64,000 nt of DNA from Halothiobacillaceae bacterium (GTDB lineage: Bacteria; Pseudomonadota; Gammaproteobacteria; Halothiobacillales; Halothiobacillaceae): positions 1 through 64,000 of the forward strand of contig JAFGUH010000143.1 in NCBI GenBank assembly GCA_016938615.1, in the 5' to 3' direction. A program made the translations under genes and the position numbers. Under the pieces are notes generated by a model. That model ran no database searches. It was not told the DNA's origin and saw only the letters and a program-made list of their open reading frames with translations. Within the stretch, counting starts at the first letter, position 1; the number at the start of each line of letters is the position of its first letter. This document shows positions 36,992 through 48,661 of this stretch, in pieces.

Positions 36992-39298
36992 ATGCCCGCC
37001 TCGTTTTCAGGATCGCCCACCACCCACACCCTCGGTTTTCCCCGCATCGGCTCCTCGCGCGCCTTGAAGTGGTCGCTCGAAGGCTACTGGCGAAGCGCCG
37101 GTACCGATGACGATCGCCAACGCCTCAAGCAAGACGCGGCGGCGGTGCGCGCCGAAGCTCGCCACTGGCATGGCGAAGCCGGCATCGACCGGCCCGCCAC
37201 GGGCGACTTCAGTTTCTACGACGGGCTGGCCGACCTGTCGCTGCTGTTCGGCCAGGCACCGGCCCGCTTCGGCGATCTGCCCAACGACCTCGATGCGCTG
37301 TTCGCTCTGGCCCGGGGGCGCGAGACCGCGACAGAGACCGTCGCGCCGCTGGCGATGACCAAGTGGTTCGATACCAACTACCACTTCCTGGTCCCCGAGC
37401 TCGACGCCGATCGGCCGTTCCGCCTGGACGCGGGACGTTATCTCGCCCAGGTCGAGGAGGCTCTTGCCGAGAACCCCGCCGCCAAGCCGGTCCTGGTGGG
37501 GCCGATGACCTTCCTGTGGCTGGCCCGCGGGGCGAGTGCGAAGACGCGGTTGGCTCGGGCTCCGGCCCTGGCCGAGATCTACTCGGCGTTGCTGGCGCAG
37601 CTGGCGAAGGCCGGGGTCGAGTGGGTTCAGATCGATGAGCCTGTCCTGGGTCTCGACTTGCCGCCGGAGTGGCTGGCCGCCTTCGATCCGGTTTATCACC
37701 GTCTCAAGACACCCGGCATTCGTCTGCTATTGGCGACCTATTTCGCCCCGCTGGCTGGGCGTGTCGGCGTGTTGGCCGGCCTGCCCGTGGACGGGATCCA
37801 CGTCGATCTGACCACCACCGTCGACATCGACGCCCTTGTCGATCGTCTGCCCGCGTTCAAGGTGGTGTCGGCAGGCGTGCTCGACGGTCGATCCATCTGG
37901 CGTGCCGATCTGGGCGGCTTGCTCGATCGACTCGAGCCTCTGTTCCAAAGGCTGGGGGATCGACTTTGGCTCGCGCCCAGCTGCTCCCTGTTGCACCTGC
38001 CGATCGATGCGGCAGTCGAGGATCAGCTGCCCCCGGTACTGGCCGAAAATCTGAGTTTCGCTCGGCAGAAGCTCGAGGAGCTGTCTTTGCTGGCTCGGGG
38101 GCTTGCCGACGGTCGTGTGGCGATCGGCGAGGCGATCGATGCCGCCAAGGCGGCACGGCGGCGGCTGGATGAGCAGGAGGGGCGCGTCCGGGGGGATCGC
38201 CGCGAGGCGGTCGCTCGCCTGACGGTCGACGAGCCGGCGCGCGCAAGCGCCTACCCCGAACGGGCACGGGTGCAGCGGGAAACCCTGGGCCTGCCGCGTT
38301 TTCCTACCACGACCATCGGCTCGTTTCCTCAGACGGACGAGATCCGCGCGGCTCGCCGGGCCTGGCGCCGCGGCGAGCTTGACACGTCGTCCTACGAGAC
38401 CCGGATGCAGGACGAGATCGCCACGGTGATTCGTGCGCAAGAATCGATCGGTCTCGACGTGCTGGTTCACGGCGAGCCCGAGCGCAACGACATGGTCGAG
38501 TACTTCGGCGAGCAGCTCGACGGATTCGCCTTTACCCGCGGTGGCTGGGTGCAATCCTATGGCTCGCGCTGCGTCAAGCCGCCGATCATCTGGGGAGACG
38601 TGGCCCGTCCGAAGCCGATGACCGTGCGCTGGAGCGCCCATGCCCAATCCCTGACGGATCGCCCCGTCAAGGGCATGCTTACCGGGCCGGTGACCGTGTT
38701 GTCCTGGTCGTTCGTGCGCGACGACCTCTCGCGCGAGCAGGTGGCCTACCAGTTGGCCGCGGCGCTACGCGACGAGGTCATCGACTTGGCGGCCGCTGGC
38801 ATTCCCGCGATCCAGGTCGACGAACCGGCATTCCGCGAGGGCTTGCCGCTTCGCCGTGATCGCTGGGGCGAGTACCTCGACTGGGCGGTCCGGGCGTTCC
38901 GGCTGGCGACTGCCGTGGCGCCTGATGCCACCCAGATACACACCCACATGTGCTACAGCGAGTTCAACGACATCATCGAATCGATCGCCGCGCTCGATGC
39001 CGACGTGATCACGATCGAGACCACGCGCTCGAACATGAAACTGCTCGACGCCTTCGCGGATTTCGACTACCCCAACGAGATCGGTCCGGGTGTCTGGGAC
39101 ATCCACTCGCCGATGGTGCCGACCACCGAGGCAATCCTGGAGCGTCTCGAACTGGCCTTGGCGAAGGTGCCGGCCGACCGGCTGTGGGTGAACCCCGATT
39201 GCGGCCTGAAAACGCGGGGCTGGCCTGAGGTGACCACCGCGCTCGAGCACCTGGTCGAGGCCGCGGCGCGCCTGCGCGGAGCGCATCCGGGGGATTGA
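36992..39298 (+). CDS. metE: Cobalamin-independent methionine synthase
   Basis: A 768-residue zinc enzyme that transfers the methyl group of methyltetrahydropteroyl-glutamate to homocysteine. The N-terminal domain begins TLGFPRIGSSRALKW; the C-terminal catalytic domain has TTIGSFPQTDEIR and zinc ligands in IHTHMCYSEF and NPDCGLKTRGW. The ATG at 36992 follows AGGAG. Only about 90 AT-rich bases precede it and no B12 or SAM riboswitch is visible. Confidence 0.97.
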   Translation: MPASFSGSPTTHTLGFPRIGSSRALKWSLEGYWRSAGTDDDRQRLKQDAAAVRAEARHWHGEAGIDRPATGDFSFYDGLADLSLLFGQAPARFGDLPNDLDALFALARGRETATETVAPLAMTKWFDTNYHFLVPELDADRPFRLDAGRYLAQVEEALAENPAAKPVLVGPMTFLWLARGASAKTRLARAPALAEIYSALLAQLAKAGVEWVQIDEPVLGLDLPPEWLAAFDPVYHRLKTPGIRLLLATYFAPLAGRVGVLAGLPVDGIHVDLTTTVDIDALVDRLPAFKVVSAGVLDGRSIWRADLGGLLDRLEPLFQRLGDRLWLAPSCSLLHLPIDAAVEDQLPPVLAENLSFARQKLEELSLLARGLADGRVAIGEAIDAAKAARRRLDEQEGRVRGDRREAVARLTVDEPARASAYPERARVQRETLGLPRFPTTTIGSFPQTDEIRAARRAWRRGELDTSSYETRMQDEIATVIRAQESIGLDVLVHGEPERNDMVEYFGEQLDGFAFTRGGWVQSYGSRCVKPPIIWGDVARPKPMTVRWSAHAQSLTDRPVKGMLTGPVTVLSWSFVRDDLSREQVAYQLAAALRDEVIDLAAAGIPAIQVDEPAFREGLPLRRDRWGEYLDWAVRAFRLATAVAPDATQIHTHMCYSEFNDIIESIAALDADVITIETTRSNMKLLDAFADFDYPNEIGPGVWDIHSPMVPTTEAILERLELALAKVPADRLWVNPDCGLKTRGWPEVTTALEHLVEAAARLRGAHPGD

Positions 39299-39474
39299 GC
39301 CCGCGGCGTTCGGCATTGGTCGGGGCTGCCAATTCCACGCCCGATCGGTGTCGGCCCGCGCAGGCAAGATTCGAGCCGTTGGGGCGTGGACGCCTCGACA
39401 ATCGCCGCGTGGCCGACCGGGGCGATCGATCATGGCTATACTGCCCGTCTTGTCTGCGCCACCGGAGCTTCGAT

Positions 39475-40371
39475 TTGAAACGACTGCTGAGCGCCGTGAC
39501 CGCCGCGACGGTGACCTTGACCACCCTGACCGCATGTTCCGGGGCGAAGATGCTCGAGGCGTTCGCCCCGAGTGACTCGGTGATCGTCGAGCGTGATGTG
39601 GTCTTCGATCGCGAGCACGATCTTGCCCTGGACGTCTATCGACCTCGTGGGGCCGATGACGCGCCTCTCGTGGTGTTCTTCTGGGGGGGCAGTTGGCAGA
39701 CAGGCGACCGATCGACCTACGGGTTTCTCGGTCGGACGCTCGCCAGCCGTGGTCTCGTGGTGATGATTCCCGACTACCGCACCTATCCCGCCGTGCGTTA
39801 TCCGGCGTTTCTCCACGATTCGGCTCGGGCCGTCGCCTGGGCGCGCGAGCATGCGCGCGACTACGGGGCCGACCCGTCACGTCTCTCGCTGCTTGGCCAC
39901 TCGGCAGGCGCCTACAATGCCGCGATGCTGGTTGCCGACGGGCGTTACCTGGAAGCGGCCGGCGGAAGTCGCCGCTGGATCTCCGCCTGGGCGGGCCTGG
40001 CGGGGCCCTACGATTTCCTGCCGCTGAAGGATGCAGCGCTCAAGCGCATCTTCGAGCCGGCCGAGCCCCTGTCGTCGAGCCAGCCGATCAATTGGGTCGA
40101 TCGAGAGGTGCCGCCGACACTGCTGGTGGTAAGCGCCGATGACCCGGTGGTCGACCCGCGCAATACCGAGCGGATGGCCGCGCGTCTCAAGGCGCTCGGA
40201 CGTCCGGTCGAGTTGCTGCGCGTCGACAACCTGCGTCACGCCTGGCTGGTGGTCAGTCTGCTGGACGTTTTCCCCTTCGACGACCAGGTGCGATCGACCG
40301 TGACGCAATTTCTGCTTCACGCACCGAGCACCGCACCGAGTAGCGATGCCGAGCGGCTTGTCCGCGATTGA
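39475..40371 (+). CDS. Lipoprotein alpha/beta hydrolase
   Basis: A 298-residue esterase-like protein. It starts at TTG 39475 with CGGAG 7 bases upstream; the N terminus KRLLSAVTAATVTLTTLTAC ends in the lipobox LTAC, so it is a lipoprotein. The catalytic serine is in LLGHSAGAYN, the oxyanion motif is FFWGGSWQTGD and the histidine is likely in NLRHAWLV. This is the HSL/BD-FAE-like carboxylesterase type. The substrate is unknown. The track start (39295) lies inside the metE tail and is unlikely. Confidence 0.84.
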   Translation: MKRLLSAVTAATVTLTTLTACSGAKMLEAFAPSDSVIVERDVVFDREHDLALDVYRPRGADDAPLVVFFWGGSWQTGDRSTYGFLGRTLASRGLVVMIPDYRTYPAVRYPAFLHDSARAVAWAREHARDYGADPSRLSLLGHSAGAYNAAMLVADGRYLEAAGGSRRWISAWAGLAGPYDFLPLKDAALKRIFEPAEPLSSSQPINWVDREVPPTLLVVSADDPVVDPRNTERMAARLKALGRPVELLRVDNLRHAWLVVSLLDVFPFDDQVRSTVTQFLLHAPSTAPSSDAERLVRD

Positions 40372-40410
40372 TGGGGCCGCGCCTGCTTGCCCTCGACTCG
40401 CCGTAGCCGG

Positions 40411-41670
40411 CTATTCGTGACTGGGGTCTTCGTGTCGCAAGGCCTCGACCCGGCGAACCCGTTCGTGGTGCAGGGCCTCGCCCAGTGCCTTGCCGCGGAT
40501 GCCCTGTTCGAGCAACGGCTGGGGCGAGACGGCCGCGACCGCCGCACGCACTCGGCGCAGCCAGTCGCCCTCCGGGTAGTCGACCGATTCCTTGCCCGGT
40601 TTGCCGCGCGAATCGGCATGGCAGACGGTGAGGATATCCTCGAAGCGCTCGGGGCGCCGCAGGGCGTCGAGCTCGTCGAGCAGGTCCACTAGCGTCGCAT
40701 CCCGCATCTCCAGCGCTCGATGGATGCGACCGTGCTGGGCGGTGGCCGCGATGGCCAGTTCGCGGACCGCCTTCGAGGTGCGCAGGCGTTCGCAGAGCGC
40801 CCGGGTCGGCTTGATGCCACGCCGCTCGTGGCCGATGTGACGCGGCCATTCCTCGCGCGGGGTCAGCGCCTTGCCGAGATCGTGGCAAACGGCAGCGAAG
40901 CGCACGGCGATCGAGTCGCTCAGTGCGGCGGCGGCATCCAGCACCAGCAGGGTGTGAATGCCCGTGTCCACCTCGGGGTGGTATGCCTCGGGCTGGGGCA
41001 CGCCGAACAGGGCCTCGACCTCGGGGAAGGTCGCGCCCAGGGCGTCGACCTCGTGAAGCACCGCGAAGTAACGTGACGGCCGCTCGGTGCCCAGGGCCTT
41101 GACGGTCTCGGCCCAGACGCGTTCCGGGACCAGGTCGGCAAGTTCGCCTGTATGGCTCATCTCCCGCATCAGCGCGGCGGTAGCCCCGTCGACCTCGAAG
41201 CCCTGCGCGCCCAGCTGCGCGGCGAAACGCGCCACCCGCAGCACGCGCAGCGGGTCTTCGACGAAGGCCGGGCCGACGTGGCGCAGTCGGCGAGCCTCGA
41301 GATCGGCCTGACCGCCGAAGGGGTCCACCAGTTCGCCGTCCTCCCGCATCGCCATCGCGTTGATGGTCAGGTCCCGCCGCGCGAGATCGTCCTCGAGCGT
41401 GACCTCGGGGGCGGCGTGGACGGCAAAGCCGTGGTAGCCCCGGCCCTGCTTGCGCTCGGTGCGGGCGAGCGCGTACTCCTCACTGGTCTCGGGGTGCAGG
41501 AACACGGGGAAGTCGGCGCCGACCTGGCGGAACCCGCGCTCGAGCATTGCCTCGGGGGTGGCGCCAACCACGACCCAGTCGCGGTCGACGACCTCGCGAC
41601 CGAGGAGTCGATCGCGCACGGCGCCGCCGACGATGTAGCACTCGAGGTTGTCGGTGACCGAATCGGGCAT
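40411..41670 (-). CDS. cca: Multifunctional CCA-adding tRNA nucleotidyltransferase
   Basis: A 419-residue enzyme that builds or repairs the CCA end of tRNA. The nucleotidyltransferase head has YIVGGAVRDRLLGR, the DxD-type VVDRDWVVVG and RRDLTINAMAM. A C-terminal HD domain (CHDLGKALTP, HIGHERRG) marks the long bacterial form with phosphohydrolase activity. The ATG at 41670 gives the usual N terminus near CYIVGGAVRD. Confidence 0.94.
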   Translation of the reverse strand: MPDSVTDNLECYIVGGAVRDRLLGREVVDRDWVVVGATPEAMLERGFRQVGADFPVFLHPETSEEYALARTERKQGRGYHGFAVHAAPEVTLEDDLARRDLTINAMAMREDGELVDPFGGQADLEARRLRHVGPAFVEDPLRVLRVARFAAQLGAQGFEVDGATAALMREMSHTGELADLVPERVWAETVKALGTERPSRYFAVLHEVDALGATFPEVEALFGVPQPEAYHPEVDTGIHTLLVLDAAAALSDSIAVRFAAVCHDLGKALTPREEWPRHIGHERRGIKPTRALCERLRTSKAVRELAIAATAQHGRIHRALEMRDATLVDLLDELDALRRPERFEDILTVCHADSRGKPGKESVDYPEGDWLRRVRAAVAAVSPQPLLEQGIRGKALGEALHHERVRRVEALRHEDPSHE

Positions 41671-41778
41671 CGTATCTCCGGGTGATTGAGTCGGGTTTGG
41701 AAGGCGAAAGCTTGCGTTATCGTTACGGCGGCGAGCGGTCCTTCGGCGGGTACTCGAACACGTTATGGACACACCGCC

Positions 41779-42544
<766 letters not shown>

Positions 42545-42798
42545 CGTTATCGCATTGAGCTTGTGACGAGTCACGGCCCAGTCGATAGGCAATGGGGCCC
42601 GTGTCGGCATCGTCGCGGGCGGGATCTGCGCGAAATTGACGTCTCGACCGAAATCGGGAGGGCCCGGGAGCGTTTTCGCTGTTCGGCCGCCCCGACAGCT
42701 TTTTCGCGCGTTCGCGTCGAACCCGTTTGCCCAAGGCAAAGCGGCGGAAGGCGTCGACCCGTTTCCGCCGCTGTGCCACCGATCCCGGCGATTCCTTT

Positions 42799-43776
42799 TT
42801 AGGGGATTGGCTTAAGTACCAGCTCCTCTGGCGTTGCCTCCCCGAAACCGTACGAGGCATAAATGGCTTGCGCTTCCGGTGTGCCCAGGTAGGCCATGTA
42901 GCGCAGAGCGTTATACGCATTGCGGCCGGAGGACAGCGCACCCAACGCGTAATTCACTTTGTCGGCCATGTTGAAGGGTGCTGGGATGGTCACGCCTTCC
43001 ACTGAGCGGCCTTCAGCCAACGCATGGCGCACCTCGGTTGTCCAGACGATGCCCACGTCAGCCTCGCCATTCTCGATACGGTGAGGTGTTTCGCGGTGGT
43101 GACGTTCGGTGAACCAGGTTTTACCCTCGACGGCCCAACAGCCTTTGCACTCGGCACCCCCGGTGACGGTGTCGTACAGGCCAAGTTCCTTGAGCATCTG
43201 TGAACCGTAGAACTTGAAGATGCCCTCGGTAAGCGGGTTCGGATGCGACTGCACCAGGTCGTCTCGCCCGAGATCCCGGGGCCCTTCGATGTTTTTGGGG
43301 TTGCCCTTGGCCACCATCAGCTCGAGTTTGTTATGTGTATAAACCATGTAATCGTGCATGAGGCCGGCCTTTTTCAGCGTTTTCAGGTGGCCAAGGTTGA
43401 CGCTGGCGTAGAGGTCGGGATTGCGGGCGGTGTCGGTATTGGCGATCTGCCCCTGTTTCAGGATCTGGCCTTTGAGAATCTGGCCCGGCGGAATGGTCTC
43501 GACGTAGATGCGCTCTATATCCGGATTCTTTTTCTGGAAGTCCTGAATCAGTTCTTCCATCACCATGAACTGGTTGCCCGCGAGATACATGACCAAATCG
43601 GCGGTGTAGGAATCGCCAATTTGGCCGTACTCGATCTTTCCGCCTTCGAGGAAGGTGCGGTAATCATGGCTTTGGCCGGCGTCCTCGGCCGCGACCGCGA
43701 GTGCTGGCACGGCAAGCATCGCTAGGAAAGCGAATGCGTGGCGGAGAACAATCCTGTGTGCTTTCGATTGAGACAT
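42799..43776 (-). CDS. Periplasmic substrate-binding protein, ABC type (oxyanion-binder-like)
   Basis: A 325-residue exported binding protein. The signal peptide (LRHAFAFLAMLAVPALAVAA) is followed by a ModA/AcfC-like two-lobe fold: YLAGNQFMVMEELIQDFQKKNPDIE, the hinge NKLELMVAKGNPKNI and late ADVGIVWTTEV. A CKGC pair near residue 219 is unusual. No permease or ATPase gene is adjacent. It converges on the dead sigma-54 activator. The ligand could be molybdate, tungstate or another oxyanion; unresolved. The upstream DNA looks richer in AT than the rest, hinting at transfer. Confidence 0.8.
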   Translation of the reverse strand: MSQSKAHRIVLRHAFAFLAMLAVPALAVAAEDAGQSHDYRTFLEGGKIEYGQIGDSYTADLVMYLAGNQFMVMEELIQDFQKKNPDIERIYVETIPPGQILKGQILKQGQIANTDTARNPDLYASVNLGHLKTLKKAGLMHDYMVYTHNKLELMVAKGNPKNIEGPRDLGRDDLVQSHPNPLTEGIFKFYGSQMLKELGLYDTVTGGAECKGCWAVEGKTWFTERHHRETPHRIENGEADVGIVWTTEVRHALAEGRSVEGVTIPAPFNMADKVNYALGALSSGRNAYNALRYMAYLGTPEAQAIYASYGFGEATPEELVLKPIP

Positions 43777-44581
43777 GACTGCACCTCGATGTCTGTCACC
43801 GAAAGCCTGTTTGGGGAGTCCCGCGCCCTGACCTAGGTAATGTGTCGGGGTGAGAAACGGTTTCAGGAATCGGCGAGTTGGGCTTACACATGAATTTAGA
43901 CGGTGGTTTCAAACAAATACAGTGAGTCGGAAAACATTTTTCGCGCTTGCACATAAATCGGACACAAATGACGATCGTTTCGCAGGTTTTAGTGGCTGGC
44001 TCCCTCGCGATCAATTTGAAGTCGCCGGAAGCATGTGAATCTGCCTGTTGCAGGCCGCGGATGATCGGGTCCAGAGCATGGTCGGCTATCCGGCCTGTAT
44101 CCATCCCGTTGAATTCGCTTAGTCCCTCGGCCAGATCAGCCTTGGGTGCTCTTGGGTGCCATATCCGAGCTATCCGAGCCAGTCAGGATGGTGGGTTCCG
44201 ATTGACGGTGGTTCGGCGGGGAAGATCAGGATCGTCTCCAGGCCCTGGGGTGAGCGCTGCCTGGTGGGGGGGGGGCATCAAACCCGCGAAGATAGTGGCG
44301 CGCGGCAGGGTGGGTTGATGCAGGGGGCGGCAGGCGGTCACGCGGTGGTCATCCCTTGTTGGTTGAATGATGACTTGTACGTCGCGATTTGTTTCGCGTG
44401 GCTCGCGGGAACCGGGCCAGCGATAAACCATTGATCGGTTGTCGACCGACGCGCGCAAGCCGTGGCGAAAGGCCCAGCCGGCGCGGCAAATGCCGCAGTG
44501 GGTCGAGGCCGGCAATCGAGAAGGGTCGTTGTTTGTGCCAAAATCGCGGGCCAGTTCAATACCCGATGTAAGGAGTCGCCC
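43777..44581. other. 805-base gap before gcvH
   Basis: The longest gene-free stretch. The part nearest the binding-protein gene (about 43850-44000) is visibly AT-richer than the window average. Further along are short direct repeats (CTTGGGTGCT / CTTGGGTGCC, ATCCGAGCT / ATCCGAGCC near 44140-44180) and a run of ten G at 44266-44275. The track ORFs here lack ribosome-binding sites and family features. No TIR element, tRNA or riboswitch was recognised. Confidence 0.55.
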
Positions 44582-44962
44582 ATGGACATTCGGCAGGATC
44601 GGCGCTACGGCGAAACCCACGAGTGGTACACCGTCGAGGACGATGTGATCACGGTGGGCGTGACCGAACAGGGTCAGGAGATGCTGGGCGATGTGGTGTT
44701 CGCCGACCTGCCGGATGTCGGGCAGGCGGTCTCCGAGGGCGCGCCCTGCGCCACGCTAGAATCCGTCAAGGCGGCATCTGATGTCCTTTGCCCGGTCGAT
44801 GGCGAGGTGCTCGAGATCAACGAGGCGCTGGAGGACAGTCCCGAGCTGATCAACGACGACCCGCTCGACGAAGGCTGGATTCTCAAGATCCGAATGGAAG
44901 GCGAGCCCGCCGATTGGATGGGACCGGACGATTACGGTCGCATGCTCGAAGCGACCGACTGA
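44582..44962 (+). CDS. gcvH: Glycine cleavage system H protein
   Basis: A 126-residue lipoyl carrier. The lipoylated lysine is K63 in LESVKAASDV, and the fold runs from GETHEWYTVEDDVITVGVT to LDEGWILKI. It shuttles the aminomethyl group from glycine in the GcvPTHL system. Neither gcvT nor gcvP is nearby, so it is a detached copy; H-like proteins can also serve lipoate assembly or sulfur oxidation. The track start is 40 codons too early. dgkA follows after 19 bases. Confidence 0.93.
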   Translation: MDIRQDRRYGETHEWYTVEDDVITVGVTEQGQEMLGDVVFADLPDVGQAVSEGAPCATLESVKAASDVLCPVDGEVLEINEALEDSPELINDDPLDEGWILKIRMEGEPADWMGPDDYGRMLEATD

Positions 44963-44981
44963 ACCAACGAGGAACGGCAGG

Positions 44982-45344
44982 ATGGCATCCGATCAGGGGC
45001 ACGGACTGGTCCACGCCTGGGTAGCGCTGGGGTACTCGTGGAAGGGGCTGCGCGCGGCTTGGCGCAAGGAGGAGGCATTTCGCCAGGAAGTGGTCGTTGC
45101 GGCGATCGCCATTCCCATCGCCTGGTACGTTGGCGACACGGCGCTCGAACGCGCCCTGTTGGTGGCGGTAGTGATTCAGGTACTGATGGTCGAGTTGCTC
45201 AATACCGGGATCGAGAACGTCGTCGACCGGATCGGCGTCGATCCGCACAAGCTTTCCGGCCGGGCCAAGGACGTCGGCTCGGCGGCCGTCTTAATGGCGA
45301 TCGTCGTCGCCGTGGTGGTCTGGATCGGCGTGATGCTGGGGTGA
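44982..45344 (+). CDS. dgkA: Diacylglycerol kinase (prokaryotic type)
   Basis: A 120-residue three-helix membrane kinase that rephosphorylates diacylglycerol. Family marks are YSWKGLRAAWRKEEAFRQE, the catalytic segment VELLNTGIENVVDRIG and GRAKDVGSAAV. The gene shares its operon with gcvH. It converges on mreD, with a short TIR element between them. Confidence 0.95.
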   Translation: MASDQGHGLVHAWVALGYSWKGLRAAWRKEEAFRQEVVVAAIAIPIAWYVGDTALERALLVAVVIQVLMVELLNTGIENVVDRIGVDPHKLSGRAKDVGSAAVLMAIVVAVVVWIGVMLG

Positions 45345-45410
45345 ACCGGACCGACGGCAAGGCCAATTCTGCGCGCCTGCCGGATGTCTCTCTATTCGTC
45401 AGCTTTCCAA

Positions 45411-45468
45411 GGAGCCACTGCACGAACGCCAAGTCAAGTGGCATGGCCATAGTGCAGAGGTTCCTTAG
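45411..45468. repeat. Short palindromic form of the TIR element (copy F)
   Basis: AAGGAGCCACTGCACGAACGCC and GGCCATAGTGCAGAGGTTCCTTAG are the two element ends separated by only about a dozen bases. The terminal TTA on the plus strand is the TAA stop codon of mreD. Lying between convergent dgkA and mreD, the hairpin could end transcription in both directions. Confidence 0.8.
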
Positions 45469-45938
45469 CGCTCAGCGAGCCGGGCGACACGATTGAGCAG
45501 GAAGAAGACCACTGGCCAGGCGGCGAGGTTGCTCAGGGCCCGCGAGAGGTAGGTGGCCATGGAAACCAGGTCCGTGGCCGCCCCTTCCACCCAGAGCGAC
45601 ACGGCTAGGTAGATCAGGGTGAACCCGGCGACCAGGAGCGCCTGCGATAGCAGCGGTGCGACGCCAAGTCCCTGGCGCAGGGAGAGTACCAGGAACGCAG
45701 TGAGCGTGAACATCAGTGCGTTCAGACCCAGCAGGCCATTGGTGGCCACGTCCAGCATCAGACCGGCCAGCCAGGCGTACAAAAGCCCGGCCTGAGCGGG
45801 GCGATAGAGAGACCAGAAGATCACGACCAGCAACAGCCACTGCGGATTGTGGACCTGCATCTCCTCCGGCAGCGGGACAAGTACCAGCGCCAATGCCGCG
45901 AGACTGGTCAGCAGGATGGAGAACCAGCTAGTTGCCAT
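45465..45938 (-). CDS. mreD: Rod shape-determining protein MreD
   Basis: A 157-residue membrane protein with about five helices, part of the cell-elongation complex. The segment YRPAQAGLLYAWLAGLMLDVATNGLLGLNAL is the family signature. It overlaps the end of mreC by 11 bases. Its stop codon lies in the TIR element end. Confidence 0.94.
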   Translation of the reverse strand: MATSWFSILLTSLAALALVLVPLPEEMQVHNPQWLLLVVIFWSLYRPAQAGLLYAWLAGLMLDVATNGLLGLNALMFTLTAFLVLSLRQGLGVAPLLSQALLVAGFTLIYLAVSLWVEGAATDLVSMATYLSRALSNLAAWPVVFFLLNRVARLAER

Positions 45939-46848
45939 TGCCGGTCTCGTCGCTGGTCGTGGGGGTGGGGTCCTCGAGGGCTGGTCGAGTGAGCGTCGAC
46001 GTCTCGCCGGATGGCGCCTCCTCGGGTGCGTCCGGGGGCTTGGTCACCACGAGGACGTAGTCGAGCCGGGCGAGGTCGGCGACGGGTTCGGCAATCACCC
46101 GAATGAAGCCCTGGGCCTCGTCGGTCTCGATGGCGGTGACCCGGGCGACGGGGTAGCCGCGTGGAAAGGCCCGGTCGATTCCCGATGTCGTCAGTAGGTC
46201 GCCTGCCTGGACCTTGGTCCGCTCGGGGACACGCTTGGCGACCAGTCGTTCGGTTCCGGTGCCGCGCAGCAGCGCGGTTCGCCCGGTCTGGCCGAGCACG
46301 ACCGAGAGCATGTGGTCGCGTGAGGTCAGTTCGATCACGGTCGCGCCGGTGGCCGTGCTGCGCAATACCTGTCCGACGATACCGTGGGCGTCGATTACCG
46401 GGTCACCGGGGCGGACGTCGTCGGTGAATCCGCGGCCGATGGTGAACAGGTTGGCGCTGGGCGTGGGCGGGTGGCCGATTCGCCGGGTGAGCAGCACGGC
46501 GGGTACGTCGCTGGCCCGTCCGTCGAGCAGGGAGCGCAGCTCGTCGACCTCGCGCTTGAGCGAGACGAACTGCTGCATCTGGCCGCGCAGCAAGGTGTTC
46601 TCCTCGCGTAAGCGGTCGAGTTCCGTATGAAGGTCGGTTCGATCGGTAAACCAGCGTCCGAGCGAGTCGACCATTGTCAGCGGTTGGCCGATGGTCTCGA
46701 TGATGCCGTCGGTGATACTCCCCAACCCGCGGTCGAGCTGGCCGACCCAACGTGTCCCGATCCGATCGAGACTCATCAGGATCACGGACACCACCACCAG
46801 AAGCAGGAGTCGGTTGAATCCGGGGCGATGGGTATCGAACAGCGCCAT
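45928..46848 (-). CDS. mreC: Rod shape-determining protein MreC
   Basis: A 306-residue bitopic protein: one N-terminal membrane helix (about 12-27), a coiled coil (LDRLREENTLLRGQMQQFVSLKREVDELRSLL) and a beta-rich periplasmic domain with GIVGQVLRSTATGATV. It links MreB to cell-wall synthases. The order is mreB-mreC-mreD with 11 bases between mreB and mreC. The acidic Pro/Thr-rich C-terminal tail is unconserved, as usual. Confidence 0.95.
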   Translation of the reverse strand: MALFDTHRPGFNRLLLLVVVSVILMSLDRIGTRWVGQLDRGLGSITDGIIETIGQPLTMVDSLGRWFTDRTDLHTELDRLREENTLLRGQMQQFVSLKREVDELRSLLDGRASDVPAVLLTRRIGHPPTPSANLFTIGRGFTDDVRPGDPVIDAHGIVGQVLRSTATGATVIELTSRDHMLSVVLGQTGRTALLRGTGTERLVAKRVPERTKVQAGDLLTTSGIDRAFPRGYPVARVTAIETDEAQGFIRVIAEPVADLARLDYVLVVTKPPDAPEEAPSGETSTLTRPALEDPTPTTSDETGNGN

Positions 46849-46859
46849 CGTCGGCGCCG

Positions 46860-48320
<1,461 letters not shown>

Positions 48321-48608
48321 ATGTCGTTGACCAACGACCAGTTACAGGATGTGGCGAACCTCGCCCGGATTTCCGTCGAGGACGGTTGGACCGATGGACT
48401 GCGTCGGGACTTGAACGCGATACTCGATCAGGCACGTCTGCTGGATGACCCGCGGCTCGATGCGATCGAGCCGATGGCGCACCCGCTCGACCAGACGCAG
48501 CGCCTCCGGGCCGACACGGTCAGTGAGACCGACCAGCGCGTCACTATGATGGCGGCCGCCCCGGCTCAGGAGGGTGGGCTGTTTTTGGTGCCGAAGGTCA
48601 TCGAGTAG
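48321..48608 (+). CDS. gatC: Glutamyl/aspartyl-tRNA amidotransferase subunit C
   Basis: A 95-residue subunit of the GatCAB enzyme that amidates misacylated Glu-tRNA(Gln) or Asp-tRNA(Asn). Marks: [12 protein letters not shown] at the N terminus and the segment [19 protein letters not shown]. It opens the gatC-gatA-gatB operon. Confidence 0.95.
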   Translation: MSLTNDQLQDVANLARISVEDGWTDGLRRDLNAILDQARLLDDPRLDAIEPMAHPLDQTQRLRADTVSETDQRVTMMAAAPAQEGGLFLVPKVIE

Positions 48609-48661
48609 ACCCGACACTGTCCGACCCGAAAGGCCCATCCATTCAAGGCAGGGGAGTCCCC

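Noticed and set aside
43947-44318. 123-residue ORF in the gap before gcvH
   Set aside because: No ribosome-binding site, crosses the ten-G run, and composition is not protein-like.
44300-44581. Glycine riboswitch upstream of gcvH
   Set aside because: No recognisable aptamer core sequences were found.
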